From Ascarosepion bandense (Eukaryota > Mollusca > Cephalopoda > Sepiida > Sepiidae): a stretch of DNA of 64,000 bases. The stretch spans positions 1,072,501 through 1,136,500 of the forward strand of contig JBBBDQ010001293.1 of the NCBI GenBank assembly GCA_037127315.1. Direction: 5' to 3'. Below are positions 10,678 through 21,350 of the stretch, piece after piece. The notes below the pieces were generated by a model. It did no database searches and was not told the DNA's origin. It saw only the letters and a list, made by a program, of their open reading frames with translations. The position numbers were made by a program, and so were the translations under genes. Within the stretch, counting starts at the first letter, position 1, and each line of letters starts with the position of its first letter.

Positions 10678-10857
10678 AGACAGGGGAAAACAGCGTGTAA
10701 CATACTTGACTGGCCTGAGTAGGTGGATGGCAGAACGGGGATTTCGTGGTGTAACAAGAGAAATCGTGCTAAGGGCCACCAGGGTTTGGGAGACGTGGAA
10801 GGCCATGATTGCCTGCGTCCTGAAAGAACAGGACACAAAAAAAAGAAGAAGAAGAAA

Positions 10858-10886
<29 letters not shown>

Positions 10887-10888
<2 letters not shown>

Positions 10889-11764
10889 TCAAAAGTTTGG
10901 CGACCACTGGTTTAAAACAATGGCACAATTTTTGCGAGTATGGAAAATTTTGTTGTTAATTTTTTTGAAAATTTGATAACAAAATTTTACATAAATTTTT
11001 GCGATATACTAATGTACGTACGTACGTGATTTCTTTTTTGCACCAAACTTTATTATTGAAAGTCTATATAAGCTCCTTGTCTAGTGTGGTATTTTGAATA
11101 ATTTCATTTTCTATCTGTTATTCCTCCGATTTGCTTTGTATATCTTTTGTTTTAGTTTTTGCGCATATTATACTCAAAGTGTATTTTTCAACCCACAACT
11201 CTTAACGATACTAACAAAACCCAAATATACACGAGAACAGAGGATTTAATTAAATACGCACTAACACACTCACTCGTTAGTGTCAATGCCACACAGAGAA
11301 TCTGGAAGATACATTAATACAGATAAATCAAATGTCTGAACAAGTATTCACTTGCAAAATTTATTTTTCGTGAGACAAGTATCTTTAGATTTCATGAGAC
11401 TTTTTTAAAAGTTTGTGTAAGTCGTGACCTGGAAAAACGTGGAGGATTTTGGCAATAAAAGCCCGACCGATATTTATCAGTGAACTGGTAACTTAGTTAT
11501 CCGTTGGTGACCGGGATATTTTGCAGTGAACTCATATTAAAAATATAAACACGACAGCCGCTCCTTTCACTGAGTCGTTCTGTGATTGGCTGACACAATA
11601 ATAAACAAGCCACAAGCTTTTCTAGCAACCCCATAATCCGTTCTGTCCAGACGTAATCAAAACACCTGTAGTCTGATTTGTTTTCTTACTAGACTTATTC
11701 AGCCTTTACAGTGAAGCAACTCTGAGAGAAATAAAAGTCCAACTATGATTCATTATTGGCCGTC
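10887..11764. other. Unassigned AT-rich interval
   Basis: No gene or known repeat recognised. A short GTAC-repeat (ACGTACGTACGTG) sits at about 11015. Nothing here supports an exon. Confidence 0.45.
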
Positions 11765-12070
11765 ACAATCTTAATAGCATTAGATATGCAAGTTTGAGAG
11801 CAAACAGAGAATGGACACTACAAAAAAGCGAGCAGGAAGGAATAAACATTAATTGCAAGAAAACAAAACGCAGAGTTGTTAGAAAAAGAAATAGCCCAAT
11901 ATACGAATTACAAATTGATGGCATTAAAATCAAGCAAATAGATGTAAATATAAAAGAAGCATTTAACAAAGAACGGAATATGCAAAGTTGAAACACGGAT
12001 GTACATTGGGACAACAGAAGATGCCTTTTGAAAAACAAAGCAAAGAACCTGAAAATTTTTGTAAGAAACA
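11765..12070 (+). mobile_element. RTE-like LINE internal fragment
   Basis: Post-catalytic RT segment: ININCKKTKRRVVRKRNSP, then YELQIDGIKIKQ, matching the ECMVVSK...KIKQVQKF region of other copies. It lacks both the upstream catalytic box and the C-terminus. It ends directly against family C at about 12076. Confidence 0.75.
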
Positions 12071-12075
12071 ATGAA

Positions 12076-12398
12076 AAGGGTTCGTTTTACGGCATATCAA
12101 CCTCAATGGATTATTTAATGCCGATAAGATGTTTACAATAGATTTGTATGAATAGGATACATATTCTTTGTAAGGAATAAGTTTGTAGATCAGCTTTTTT
12201 TTTATGTATTTTTGTAAAGCGGTTTTTGTTGACAGTCAGATGTATTGCTGGTATGTATTTTTGTTACCAAAAATAAATTGCTGGTAATATTTTGTTTTCC
12301 TTCAAAAATGTATTCCTGTAATTTTTACTATAAAATTTGATTTTTATACTTTCATTGTGTTTTAACCCCAGTTTGGGGGTTAACTATCTGCCCATAGG
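12076..12398 (-). mobile_element. Family C repeat with few minisatellite units
   Basis: Left end GTTCGTTTTACGGCATATCA and AATGCCGATAAGATGTTTAC aligns with the copy at 6.8 kb, as does the right part AACCCCAGTTTGGGGGTTAA. Between them are only two or three versions of the 33-bp unit (GTATTGCTGG, AAATTGCTGGTAATA), versus about 31 in the 6.8-kb copy. It is the short-allele state of the same element. Confidence 0.72.
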
Positions 12399-13040
12399 TT
12401 TTTTTTTAATCGTTCCACCTCCAGGCAAGGCGGTACCGCCACTGAAGCGCAGGGGGCTATATAAGAGAGTAAAAGATTAAGCTGGAGAAGAGCGAAGAGA
12501 AAGACGAACCAGTTACATGGGGTGTTAGTGATCGGGCAAGAGATGGATGGGAATACTGGTATGATGACAGTTACGAAGGTAGTGTGAGAAAGGAAAAGAA
12601 CAAGATATACGGGGGTGATGGAAAAAAGATGAGGGAAGGACTGGAGTCAAGTGGATAAGAAATGGAAATTAACATTGCATTTAAATTCCTGGAGATTGTA
12701 GCCTTCAGGAAAGCAAGTATACGGAAGGGAGACCAACAGACGGAAATGGCGACAAAAGAAGCTGATAGGAGTAGAAATGTGTGTCGGCAGCATTTGGTAG
12801 ATTTAACTGTAAAAGGGTGGGACCTTGTTGCCAGTCTGGTTGCTCTAGTAAATTCTGGTGGAGGGGACACCAGTGATCTAAGCTCGCCGGAGCAAAATCC
12901 ATGAAAATATTTGTAGAAGAAACAGAAGGAAGCCACACCCTACAGGTGATTAAGTGGCTGGAGTCGAGCCTTTGGAGCCTGTCGAGAACCCTAAGATGAA
13001 AAGTAGAGGCGCCATCCAGATATGACAACAGTATTATATG
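12399..13040 (-). mobile_element. LINE-J 3' fragment
   Basis: Minus-strand copy starting at its 3' end (AATCGTTCCACCTCCAGGC, then the palindrome GGCGGTACCGCC). The C-terminal coding remnant follows: LASFCFFYKYFHGF, CSGELRSLVSPPPEFTRA, TRLATRSHPFTVKSTKC and a truncated WSPFRILAFLKAT. Frameshifts split the frame. In this family the C-terminus follows the RT domain; no catalytic motif is present here. Confidence 0.82.
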
Positions 13041-13978
13041 CAAGGTCGGGTGGTTGATTTCTGTATGCGTAAGATGGACTCGGGTAGAAAAAAAAACTTC
13101 CTGGCCCTACACAATGACCCAACCTTCCTAGCAGTGGATATACCTATTGATAGTTTTGTTTATTGTTTTCATGTTTAAATTTTAAAATTTCTGAAGCTAC
13201 ATACATAAAAAAAATTGAAACCTAACCTGAACAAGATAAACCATGAAATCTCTACAAATATCCTTAAATAATATAAATATAATTAATAACTAATATAATT
13301 AATAACAGAAGCCATTGGTTTATTCCAATGGCTTCCCATACTTAATATTTCTTGTTTTCACCCTCGCTTGGTCATGTGTGACGTCATGAGTTGTGATGCG
13401 GCATTTGCTTCCAGCGTCTTATATGCACTAGTTTGTTACTGCTTGGAAATCTTCCATGTAAGCAAAAACAGTTTGTCATTATCGTTTGTCCGTGGTTATA
13501 ATATATAATGTAATTTGACATCTTTGAAAATGGCTTATGTAAGCCAAAAGCTTAGATTGGATTATTAAATAATTATGCATCAATATTGTAATTTTCTTTC
13601 TTCATTTAATGATAATGCTATTAAGCTTATCAGAAAATATGAAAAAAAATTACAAAAAATAGACAAAACTTGTCTATATTATTTAATGAAACATGCATTA
13701 ATGGAAAATGCTGCCTAAATCCACAATATATATAGATATATTCTAAGCAGTTATAAGTCAGATTTGAATTAGACTAGTAAAAAGTTGCATTAGAATGTGA
13801 ATGATTACATAATTGAAGCAAGATGAAGATTTAACATGTAGCGAATTTAGATATTTAGATAGGGAAGATCAGCTGTAAACGCTAACAGGGTTTGTAATTT
13901 TTATTTTCATTAAGCGAGTTTCTTTTAGCCTGACGAAACCAAAACGGTCAAAATGATGGTAGTGTAACCAGCTGATCT

Positions 13979-14036
<58 letters not shown>

Positions 14037-14762
14037 TTACTTTTTGGTCATAATTCAGTTAGACCAGTCCACAGTTGTATTAAAATATGTTCCACATAAT
14101 TATATTGTAGAATTTCGAATATTTTCTTCATTTGTAAACGAGTTATTCCGCGTCCTAGATTTCTAACATGTGGTTTCTTCATGCGATTTGCAATAACTTT
14201 TGGGGTAAAATCATTGATTGCAAATCACCTGAAGACACCACTTGGTAGAAACCTAGGTCGTGTAATCACTCGCTTACAAATGAAGAATGTCTATATATGT
14301 ATACATATATATATATCATTATTAGCTAAATCTCTCAAATAAATAAATGAAAAACTATTTTGTTTTCGTTTCGGATACGAAACTAAGAGGTATGAAGTTT
14401 CGGGAGAAATATTTTATGTCGATCTCACCATCTGAAAATAGCAAACGCATGGCACGGACTGTCCTTTCAAGTTTATGTACGGATGCATTTGAATTTATTG
14501 CATTTTCCCTATTCATTGCATTTTCCGTTTAAATTCATTTAAAAACGAAACCGAATATATGGCATGCATTTTTGCACTTTTTAAATACAATGTTTAAATT
14601 TGGATGTGAAGCGTAGCAATGGTAGATTTGAATATCAATTTTGAAAGCATTTATCTTGGGGACGTTTGCTTATCAAACACTCTTATCAAACACTCCGATT
14701 TTTCTTCATGAGACTTCTTTCTCGGTGAAACATATCAAAATAAAAGTTTTAAAACTGTCATA
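13041..14762. other. Non-coding interval with (TA)n and small hairpins
   Basis: No gene seen. It contains a (TA)n tract at about 13981-14034, a perfect 11-bp hairpin at 13308-13335 (GAAGCCATTGG / CCAATGGCTTC) and a CCTGACGAAACCAAAACGG motif at about 13930 that recalls PLE termini. A CRE-like TGACGTCA at 13379 is noted without evidence of function. Confidence 0.45.
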
Positions 14763-14764
14763 TA

Positions 14765-14862
14765 CAGTGTGTCCATAAAGCTCGTGTGCATTTTTAAAAG
14801 TTTCTAATTTTATTTGTATATGCGATAGAAATAATTTGCACACAAACTTTATAGACAACCTG
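14765..14862. mobile_element. Mariner-type MITE, 98 bp
   Basis: Termini are CAGTGTGTCCATAAAG... on the left and the inverted CAGGTTGTCTATAAAG... on the right. 21 of the first 26 positions match between the ends, reaching GTGTGCA. TA dinucleotides flank both sides (14763-14764, 14863-14864), as Tc1/mariner integration requires. No transposase is encoded, so it is a miniature non-autonomous element. The CAGTGTGTCCATAAAG terminus is of a type I recall for mariner elements. Confidence 0.8.
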
Positions 14863-15129
14863 TATTTACGACAATGTAAAATTATTTTACAAAGGCATAC
14901 ACACAAGCAAATATCGTTATATTTGTGAATTTAGATTAACACATGAATGGTAGTTAAATTTCAGCAATAATTTTCTTCAATTTTATTATGTCTAGATAAT
15001 TAATATAAACGGGGTTGTTGAATTGCCTTTTGCAATTTTTAATGGTTGATTGAAACGATAATTTGCAACTTGAACCAGAAAATTACAAAGTGTTTGATAT
15101 TAAATATATATAATGAGAGAGAAAGATGG

Positions 15130-15167
<38 letters not shown>

Positions 15168-15220
15168 CTATACATTTTATACATATATATATATATATAC
15201 ATCTGTATATACTATTATAA

Positions 15221-15264
<44 letters not shown>

Positions 15265-15587
15265 ACTTGTTTTTTATCCCCTTTTGTTGGGTTGCTTATC
15301 GCTGTTTAAATTGTTATATTTTTAATATACCTCGTATATCTATTTAATGGATATTATTTGAGAGCATTTTTTCGTATTCATTACTCTCTTCGGCATCCAT
15401 TTGCGATGGTTAAGGAGAAAATAACAAGATCTTTAATTCGTTCTTATTTTCAAAATGTGCAAATTATTTGTGCTCCTGGGTATCAATCAAGTGATTAATA
15501 ATCATTGATAATGTGCACACAAATATCTCCATACATATATCTGGCTATAAATACAAACGCTTATATAGATACGCACGTAAAACTTAC

Positions 15588-15645
<58 letters not shown>

Positions 15646-15786
15646 GTTCGGGGGACACACACAAACATATACACGTTGACGGAATTATATGCTCGTATGT
15701 CATTCGTTTTACGTTTTGGTGATCGAAGATGAACATGGAAACACGTATATACCATTGCATTAAAACATTTTTGTATAGATGTAGTC

Positions 15787-15860
<74 letters not shown>

Positions 15861-15910
15861 CGCACAAACACACACACAGATACACATACAGACATATATA
15901 TATATGTGTA

Positions 15911-15945
<35 letters not shown>

Positions 15946-16261
15946 TACATCAATAAATTCCGAAATTTACATTCCATTAAATGCTTATTTCAGTGACAAA
16001 TTTTCGTTTCATCAGCAAAGATCAAAAACAACAATTTAAAAACCTTTACGGAATGAAGGAAGAAGAACTAAATCCCATAGTTAGTTGGTAACTGTAGGCT
16101 TGGTCGTGCCCCAAAAACCTTTTCGAGAGCCCTCCATCTGCATAATTTTTTAATATTGATAAAATTAATATTGATGTGGCTTTTGGGATTTTACATATAT
16201 ACACTTCTTTTTTGGGATTTAAAATATATATCTAAAACTGCTGTCTGTTAATCATCACAGG
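14863..16261. repeat. Microsatellite-rich interval
   Basis: Contains (TA)n with TGTG at 15129-15168, (TA)n near 15183, (ATT)n at 15222-15262, (CA)n at 15589-15640 and 15790-15830, (TA)n at 15829-15860, and (TATG/TG)n at 15895-15945. Long open frames here (IYIY, THTH, VCVC periodicity) are translations of the tracts. No gene is supported. Confidence 0.9.
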
Positions 16262-17112
16262 CAACCACTTCTTCCCCACAAAAGCATGGACCAAGGTAGT
16301 CTCCCTGAGAGCAAAAAACTCCACATCTCCGGCCTTACCCTATCTTCTGATCTCAAGTGGAATCATTACATTGAGTCAATAGCTAAATCTAATGCTAGGA
16401 AGGTTGGGGCATTGTGTCGTGCCCGGAGTTTTTTCCGCGTATATCCATCTTGCACATATACAAATCAACCATCCGCCCGTGCATAAAATACTGCTGTCAT
16501 ATGTTGCCAGGCGTTCCTACTGTTCATCTCATTTCTTGACATGCTCCAAAGAAGAATCTATAATGTGAAAGGTACCGACTTGACGGGTCGAATCCAGTCA
16601 CTTTCGCACCGGTTGGATGTGGCTTTACTCTGTCTGTTCTATAAATATTTTCATCGTTTCTGCTCCGACGAACTTAAGTTACTAGTGCCCCTGCCACATG
16701 AGTTTACTCGAGCAAACAGACTGGCAATAGGGTCCCACCCATTCAAAGTTAGATCAACCAAATGCAGCCGATAATTCTACTCTAGTAGCTTGTTTTCTCG
16801 AACATTCCACCTGTTGAACTCCCTTCCATATTCTTGATTTTTTGAAGGCTACAACCTCCAGGAATTTAAATGCAGTGTCAATATACATCTTTTACCCACT
16901 TGACTCCAGTTCTTTCTACATCAGCCTGTATATCTTCTTTTCCTTTCTCTCTACGTTCGCATCTGTCTTCATACCTGTGTTCCCATCCTTCTCTTGTCCT
17001 TTCTATGACACCCCTGTATCTGGTTCGGTTTTCTCTTTACTCTACTTCTACCTGAACTTTTTTATGTAGCTCCCTGCGCATCAGTGGCGGTACCGCTTGT
17101 GGTGAAACGATT
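16262..17112 (+). mobile_element. LINE-J, post-RT and C-terminal region
   Basis: Reads SLPESKKLHISGLTLSSDLK, then WNHYIESIAKSNARKVGALC, LQRRIYNVKGTDLTGRIQ, LFYKYFHRFCSDELKLLV, PHEFTRANRLAIGSHPFKV and NLQEFKCSVNIHLLPT. A pyrimidine-rich 3' UTR and the terminal GGCGGTACCGC block end it at about 17110. At least three stops or frameshifts make it non-functional. The RT catalytic domain is not included (5' truncation). Confidence 0.87.
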
Positions 17113-17139
17113 ATATATATATATATATATTTGTATCAA

Positions 17140-17510
17140 TTCCCCTACAATTAAATTAAAGTTCATAGCGTTACTTGAATCAGGTTATAAAGCTCCGGAT
17201 TGTGCGACTTGGTTTGAGTAGTCGTGGCTCTGGGAGGCTCAGTCCTATGGTTAAATGAACATGGATGAGTTCCTCCTAGGAATATGTGAATGAGTGGCGC
17301 TATATCAAGTTTAATTAGTTAGCTCTTCGTCACTGGGCCCCGTAGTACAGTTGGTATGGCATCTGCTTCATAACGACACTATCTGGGTTTCAATTCCTGG
17401 TACTAGATGCGCACTGCTGATGAGTCCCAAATATAGGACTAAATGGCCGTCCAGTTGCTTTCTGCAGTCTGTTGAGTTATAATAAAAAGAAAGAAATTGA
17501 AAAATTATAT
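17140..17510 (+). mobile_element. SINE-F copy 1 with tRNA-Met-like unit
   Basis: A 5' flank (AGGTTATAAAGCTCCGG, GTAGTCGTGGCTCTGGGAGG) leads into a tRNA-like unit at about 17336-17408: A box GTAGTACAGTTGGTATGG, an anticodon-loop-like CTTCATAAC with CAT, and B box GGTTTCAATTCC. Then come GAGTCCCAAATATAGGAC and TTGCTTTCTGCAGTCTGTTG. The tRNA part resembles elongator tRNA-Met by eye. A second copy follows at 17.64 kb. Confidence 0.72.
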
Positions 17511-17563
17511 ATATATATATATATATATAGAGTAGTTTTTAGTTTGCACATGTTCTAATTATA

Positions 17564-17641
17564 TTTTTGAAATAATTAAATAATTCATCAAGTTTTAAGG
17601 TCTAATAAAAAACTTGAAGAATTATCTAATTATTTCAAAAA
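17564..17641. repeat. 33-bp inverted repeat between the SINE-F copies
   Basis: Arms 17564-17596 (TTTTTGAAATAATTAAATAA...) and 17609-17641 are inverted with two mismatches and a 12-nt spacer. The right-arm sequence recurs at about 17993-18010, after SINE-F copy 2. The arm is therefore part of the element's end, and the hairpin arises from two ends meeting head to head. Confidence 0.85.
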
Positions 17642-18025
17642 TCCTCCTACAATTTCAGTTTATATCCTTGCTTAAACCAGGTTATAAAGCTCCGGAATGA
17701 GCGACTTAGTTTGAGTAGTCGTGGCTCTGGGAGGCACAGTCCTATGGTTAAAGGAACTTGGATGAGTTCCTCCTAGGAATATGTGAATGAGTGGCGCTAT
17801 ATCAAGTTTAATTAGTTGTCTCTTAGTTACCGGAGCCCATGGTACAGTTTTAATGACGTCTGCTTAATAACGCAACTGTTGAGATTTCAATTTCTGGTAG
17901 TGAATGCGCACTGCTAATGAGTCCCAAATATAGGACGAAACGGCTCCAATGCTTTCTGCATTCTGTTGTGGTCTAATAAAAACTTGATGTATTATCTAAT
18001 TATTTCAAATCCTCCTACAATTTCG
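17642..18025 (+). mobile_element. SINE-F copy 2
   Basis: Repeats the copy-1 order: AGGTTATAAAGCTCCGG, GTAGTCGTGGCTCTGGGAGG, AATATGTGAATGAGTGGCG, and a degraded tRNA-like unit (ATGGTACAGTTTTAATGACG, B box GATTTCAATTTC). Then GAGTCCCAAATATAGGAC and GCTTTCTGCATTCTGTTG. It ends in an AATTATTTCAAATCCTCCTAC motif and (TA)n. Confidence 0.72.
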
Positions 18026-18167
18026 ATATATATATATATATATATATATAGAATAAACACCAAACTATATTTGGAGGAAAACTTAGCATTGATTATTTTA
18101 AAAACCAAGGTAAACAAGATAATAGGGAAATGTTGGCATTCGAACAAATATTTATTTTGCTACCTAA

Positions 18168-18705
18168 ATATTCTTCTTCGATGTGCCTTGGCGGTCATGG
18201 CTTTCCACGTCTCCCTATCACTGGTGGCTCTTAGCACGTCTTCTCCTGTTATACCATGCAACCCTTGTTCCATCATCCACCTGATCAGGTCCTTCAAATA
18301 TGTTATCCGTTGCTTTCCCCTGTCTCTCCTTCACTGTATCTGGCCTGTTAGTATCAGGTTCTCCAAGCCTTTCTTCCTCATTGCATGTCTCAGGAACTTC
18401 AGCTGTCTCTTCAGGATGCTCACTATCAATATCATTTTTGTTTCCATCATTTCTGAGACCTCAGCATTGCTCACATACTCGATCCATGATATTTGCAGCG
18501 TCCTTCTGTAGAACCACATTTCAGTTGCTTCAAGTTTTTCCTTCTTCTTTAATGATATTGTCCAGCATTCACTGCCATATTGAAGAACGGACAACACGTA
18601 GCACTCCAGTACTCTCTTCCTTGTTTCTAGCGAAATTGCCCTGTTTCTCAATACATTACTCAATTTCTGGAATGCTTCCTTCGCCATGCCAATTCGACTT
18701 AACAA
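18168..18705 (-). mobile_element. RTE-like LINE 3' fragment
   Basis: Minus-strand C-terminal portion: GMAKEAFQKLSNVLRNRAIS, LETRKRVLECYVLSVLQYGS, ECWTIS, LEATEMWFYRRTLQISW, KRQLKFLRHAMRKKGLENLI. A stop interrupts the TGQIQ-RRDRGKQRITYL junction. The 3' end on the left is TTCTTCTTCG, the reverse complement of the (GAA)n tail. The frame is open for about 130 codons, so it is moderately young. Confidence 0.9.
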
Positions 18706-18884
18706 CATCATAATCACAACACAACGCAAAACGTAACTCCAAATTTATCACATACAAATAGAAAAACACATGTATAAACACACAGTCTCGACAAATAAAA
18801 AGAAAAAATAGCAGATGACAAAGAAAACTGAAATAAGGAACAACTTGATAATATAACAATCAGCAAACGGAAAAACTCACACAT
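18706..18884. other. Short unassigned interval
   Basis: AT-rich sequence between an RTE 3' fragment and LINE-J; nothing recognised. Confidence 0.4.
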
Positions 18885-19440
18885 CAAGCCAACAAAAATA
18901 CAAAAACAACTCCTCGGGGTTCTTGACAAAATACAACTGAGAATCTGGCTGCAGTCACTCTCTCATCGGCGTGATGTGGCTTCCCTATGCCTTTTCTACA
19001 AATACTTTCACAGTTCTGCTCCGATGAACTTAGATCACTGGTGTCCCCTAGGTATGAATTGGCACGAGTTACTATATTAGCAACTAGATCCCACTCTTTT
19101 ACAGTGAAACAGATAAAATGTAACCGCAATTTCTACTCTACCGCTTCTTTTCTCGCGTTTCCAGCCTGTGGAATTCCATTCCATATACTTGCTTCTCCGA
19201 CAGCTACAATCTCCAGGAATTTAAATGTAAGATCAATAGACACCTCTTATCACACTAACTCGCACCCATTCTCTCAAACACTCTTCCCATCTACCCAATC
19301 CCCATCCTCGGTATCTTCATCCGTCTATTACCCTCCTTCCGACATTTCCTATAAATAACCACACTTTCTCATCACTTTCCCCTATGTAACCCCCTGCGCA
19401 ATAGTGGCAGTGGAATGCCTTGCTTGGGGTGAAATGATTA
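18885..19440 (+). mobile_element. LINE-J 3' fragment
   Basis: Contains LGVLDKIQ-type sequence, SLSHRRDVASLCLFYKYF, a frameshift, then CSDELRSLVSPRYELARVT, LATRSHSFTVKQIKCN and NLQEFKCKINRHLL-type sequence. Terminal block GTGGCAGTGGAATGCCTTGC TTGGGGTGAAATGATT at about 19400-19440. Degenerate. Confidence 0.82.
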
Positions 19441-19769
19441 ATAAAAACAAACACGTATACAGAGACGAATACAAACACTTAATCATGACCTAAAAAGAAT
19501 CATGACCTAAAAAACGCACATGATCCAAATAAACTCGGGCATATATTCTGATACAGAAAAGAAATTCAACCCAATACAGTCAGAAGAGGTCAACACAATC
19601 AAAAGCAATAAATCGTTATTAAACACCTGCAAATCCTACACTACAGTCATAATTATCATCACTCAGAAAATCAGTGAATATTTTGACGACACAATAACTT
19701 CGAAGACCAAAACCTTCTATATCTCGAAAGCACTTGACATGATACAAACTCACTAGCGATGGAATCACT
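19441..19769. other. Unassigned interval
   Basis: A 78-codon frame (19520-19756) has no recognised homology and looks incidental. Confidence 0.4.
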
Positions 19770-20215
19770 GGAAGGGTCTTCTCGATCATAAAATTCTTCC
19801 TAACAGGTAGGTCCCTGAAGGTAGTTATTACTAACCAGTCCTTTGGAGCCTAGCGGTTAACGCAAGCGTCCCCCAGTGATCCATCCTCAAACCAATCCTT
19901 TTTTTATTTACATAAATGATCTGCCTAAGAATATAGTCTGATTTTTTGTAAACACCTATATTGATTATATGACATGATACGGACGCACCTCTTGATGGTC
20001 AGAGATTGGCAACTGATATCACTTCTGATCTTGCACAAACTACCCAGTAGGAGAAAAATAGTTGTTTACATTGAATGTCACAAAGACTAAGCTACTTCCA
20101 TTCATCACCGATCGACAATATGAACTACCACAAATTAGGTTGAACGGATATCCCCAAGAGAAAACACCGAGCCTTGAAAGACTATTGGTCCTCAAACATG
20201 CACCTGACCTGAAAG
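19770..20215 (+). mobile_element. Degenerate non-LTR reverse transcriptase fragment (LINE-J-like)
   Basis: Broken frames preserve the order of a Jockey/CR1-like RT palm: a LTGRSLKVVITN strand, a serine/proline-rich PSDPSS... segment leading into FFYLHK (counterpart of the LFLIFINDL step), a YIDYMT position where YADDTT is expected, then VRDWQ and HKLPSRRKIVVYI-like text before ECHKD*ATSIHHRSTI. Most motifs are damaged. It is probably the RT domain belonging to the LINE-J type, but linkage to that family is inferred. Confidence 0.5.
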
Positions 20216-20812
20216 AAAACTAATAGTGTTTTCCTCGGATATTTCAGTCTCTCCTTGATAGCGTCTACGTCGTCTCTTGGCGCTGTTTTTTTTTTATGAC
20301 CGCATTTTTCTTCAAGTTTTGCACTGATTGCTTCTTCACCTTCACGACACAATTGACAGTTGAAAGGCACGACATGTACAACATGTACGTGCAGCATTAT
20401 GATTTTAGTAAAGTCAATTGCAGACAATGACTGTCGGACAACTGATCGACAGTCGAGACTATAGTGTCCAAGCGTGAAAAAAATTTGTTGCAATCACGGA
20501 TGACGCGATATTTGTTGTGTCCAAACAAATTTCTTCATACTTCCCGAAAATAGAGTCATATTACGACACAACAGTGCAAATGACTTAATCTGAGGAAAAA
20601 ATAGTAATCGATTACACTCTAACACACCAGTGGGTCTAAAATTGACCGTATTTTGAAAAGAAAAAAGAAACTAAAGCTGTTGTTTCAGTTAATTTACTCA
20701 AGGGCGAACGATCCATTTCTAAGAATACAAATAAAATGAACGACACCCTGTACCGCTCCAGTAAGTCGCCCTCCTTCAGTCGCCAAAATCACACTCTGTA
20801 GCCGTTCGGTCA
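20216..20812. other. Unassigned interval with a 103-codon minus frame
   Basis: A minus-strand frame at 20182-20493 (starting MQQIFFTLGHYSLDC) has no recognisable domain. Its CQLC pair is not enough to call a zinc finger. I could not assign a repeat family. Confidence 0.35.
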
Positions 20813-21130
20813 GTCAGTCAATTAAGTGCCATACATGATACACACTTGAGCGATCATGTCTCGAAAGAGACATGACTGACTGACAGAAAATTTTTCCGCA
20901 AGAGGTTGCCATTACTTTCTGCGGCAGATTGGTTGCCAGCCAAGGCTATAGAACTCAATCGGTCCTGTTATTCAACCCATAATTAGAGGGAAGAAACGGA
21001 TTAATACCTTTCCCAAGGATAAGATGTAGCACAAGGCCGAAAGTATGGGGCGCCCAGTGAGGATCGAACTCACTACTTAAATGTAACCGGTTCTAACAAG
21101 AAAAGGTTGCTAACCATTACACCACGCCCA
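20813..21130 (-). mobile_element. Mosaic SINE: tRNA-B head joined to SINE-A body
   Basis: Read on the minus strand, 21130-21023 is a SINE-B head: A box GGTGTAATGGTTAGCAA, B box GAGTTCGATCCTC, then ACTTTCGGCCTTGTGCTAC. It passes without a gap into the SINE-A body at ATCCTTGGGAAAGGTATTAA. The body then runs through TTGGCTGGCAACCAAT and the intact hairpin to the CTGACTGAC end at 20813. The A head (TGTGCGTTGTGGTGCAGTGG) is absent. Confidence 0.78.
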
Positions 21131-21149
21131 AACCACTCCCAATAGAGTA

Positions 21150-21350
21150 TCACCTCGGTACGTACTGATCCGATAATTTATGTTTGATTTTCTGGGATGA
21201 GGTATTATTATTGTTTACATTATGTACACGCAGATTATTATCCTCACCTTTGTTGTTGTTATCACAAGGTTTCGGCCGTTGTGCCCTCTGAGCCTTTATC
21301 AGACAGATGATATTTAAGGCTTGATGCTCTCCATTCAAAATTGTCTCGCC
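21150..21350 (-). mobile_element. PLE-type terminal sequence
   Basis: On the minus strand: GATAAAGGCTCAGAGGGCAC, ACGGCCGAAACCTTGTGATA, AACAACAAAGGTGAGGATAA, then ATAATACCTCATCCCAGAAA. This parallels the plus-strand block at 5.12-5.24 kb and the fragment at 32.82 kb. It yields a 68-codon open frame, which is not regarded as a gene. Confidence 0.5.

Larger units (their letters stand above)
8221..10886 (+). mobile_element. RTE-like LINE, longest copy in the window, split by LTR and SINE
   Basis: Covers the linker upstream of RT (NITPKEIRHRRKK, AKEEWLNKKYVELE), RT N-part (NRNKAAVQVGIVTELLIALE, FGIEKITEIINEIYNS), the QEQCGFVKDTGTRNA block near 9370, FDKICHKELMEML, the catalytic box RYADNTVLIADTE near 9773, INCKKTECMVISK, RKISLETKKRVLDCY and the C-terminal WMAERGFRGVTREIVLRAT end at about 10.8 kb, followed by a (GAA)/(AAG) tail to 10886. 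The apurinic-like endonuclease domain expected upstream is missing. Several stops and frameshifts break the frame, and the second catalytic Asp is Asn. It is interrupted by a solo LTR (8973-9340) and SINE-A (10397-10677). Confidence 0.92.

Noticed and set aside
13374..13386. CRE site TGACGTCA as a promoter element
   Set aside because: An isolated 8-mer with no gene downstream; expected by chance at this scale.
15046..15895. Several 70-108-codon frames (IYIY, VCVC, THTH)
   Set aside because: Translations of (TA)n and (CA)n tracts on both strands.
20182..20493. 103-codon minus frame with a CQLC pair, possible zinc finger gene
   Set aside because: A single CxxC with no partner histidines or cysteines at suitable spacing; no homologue recognised.
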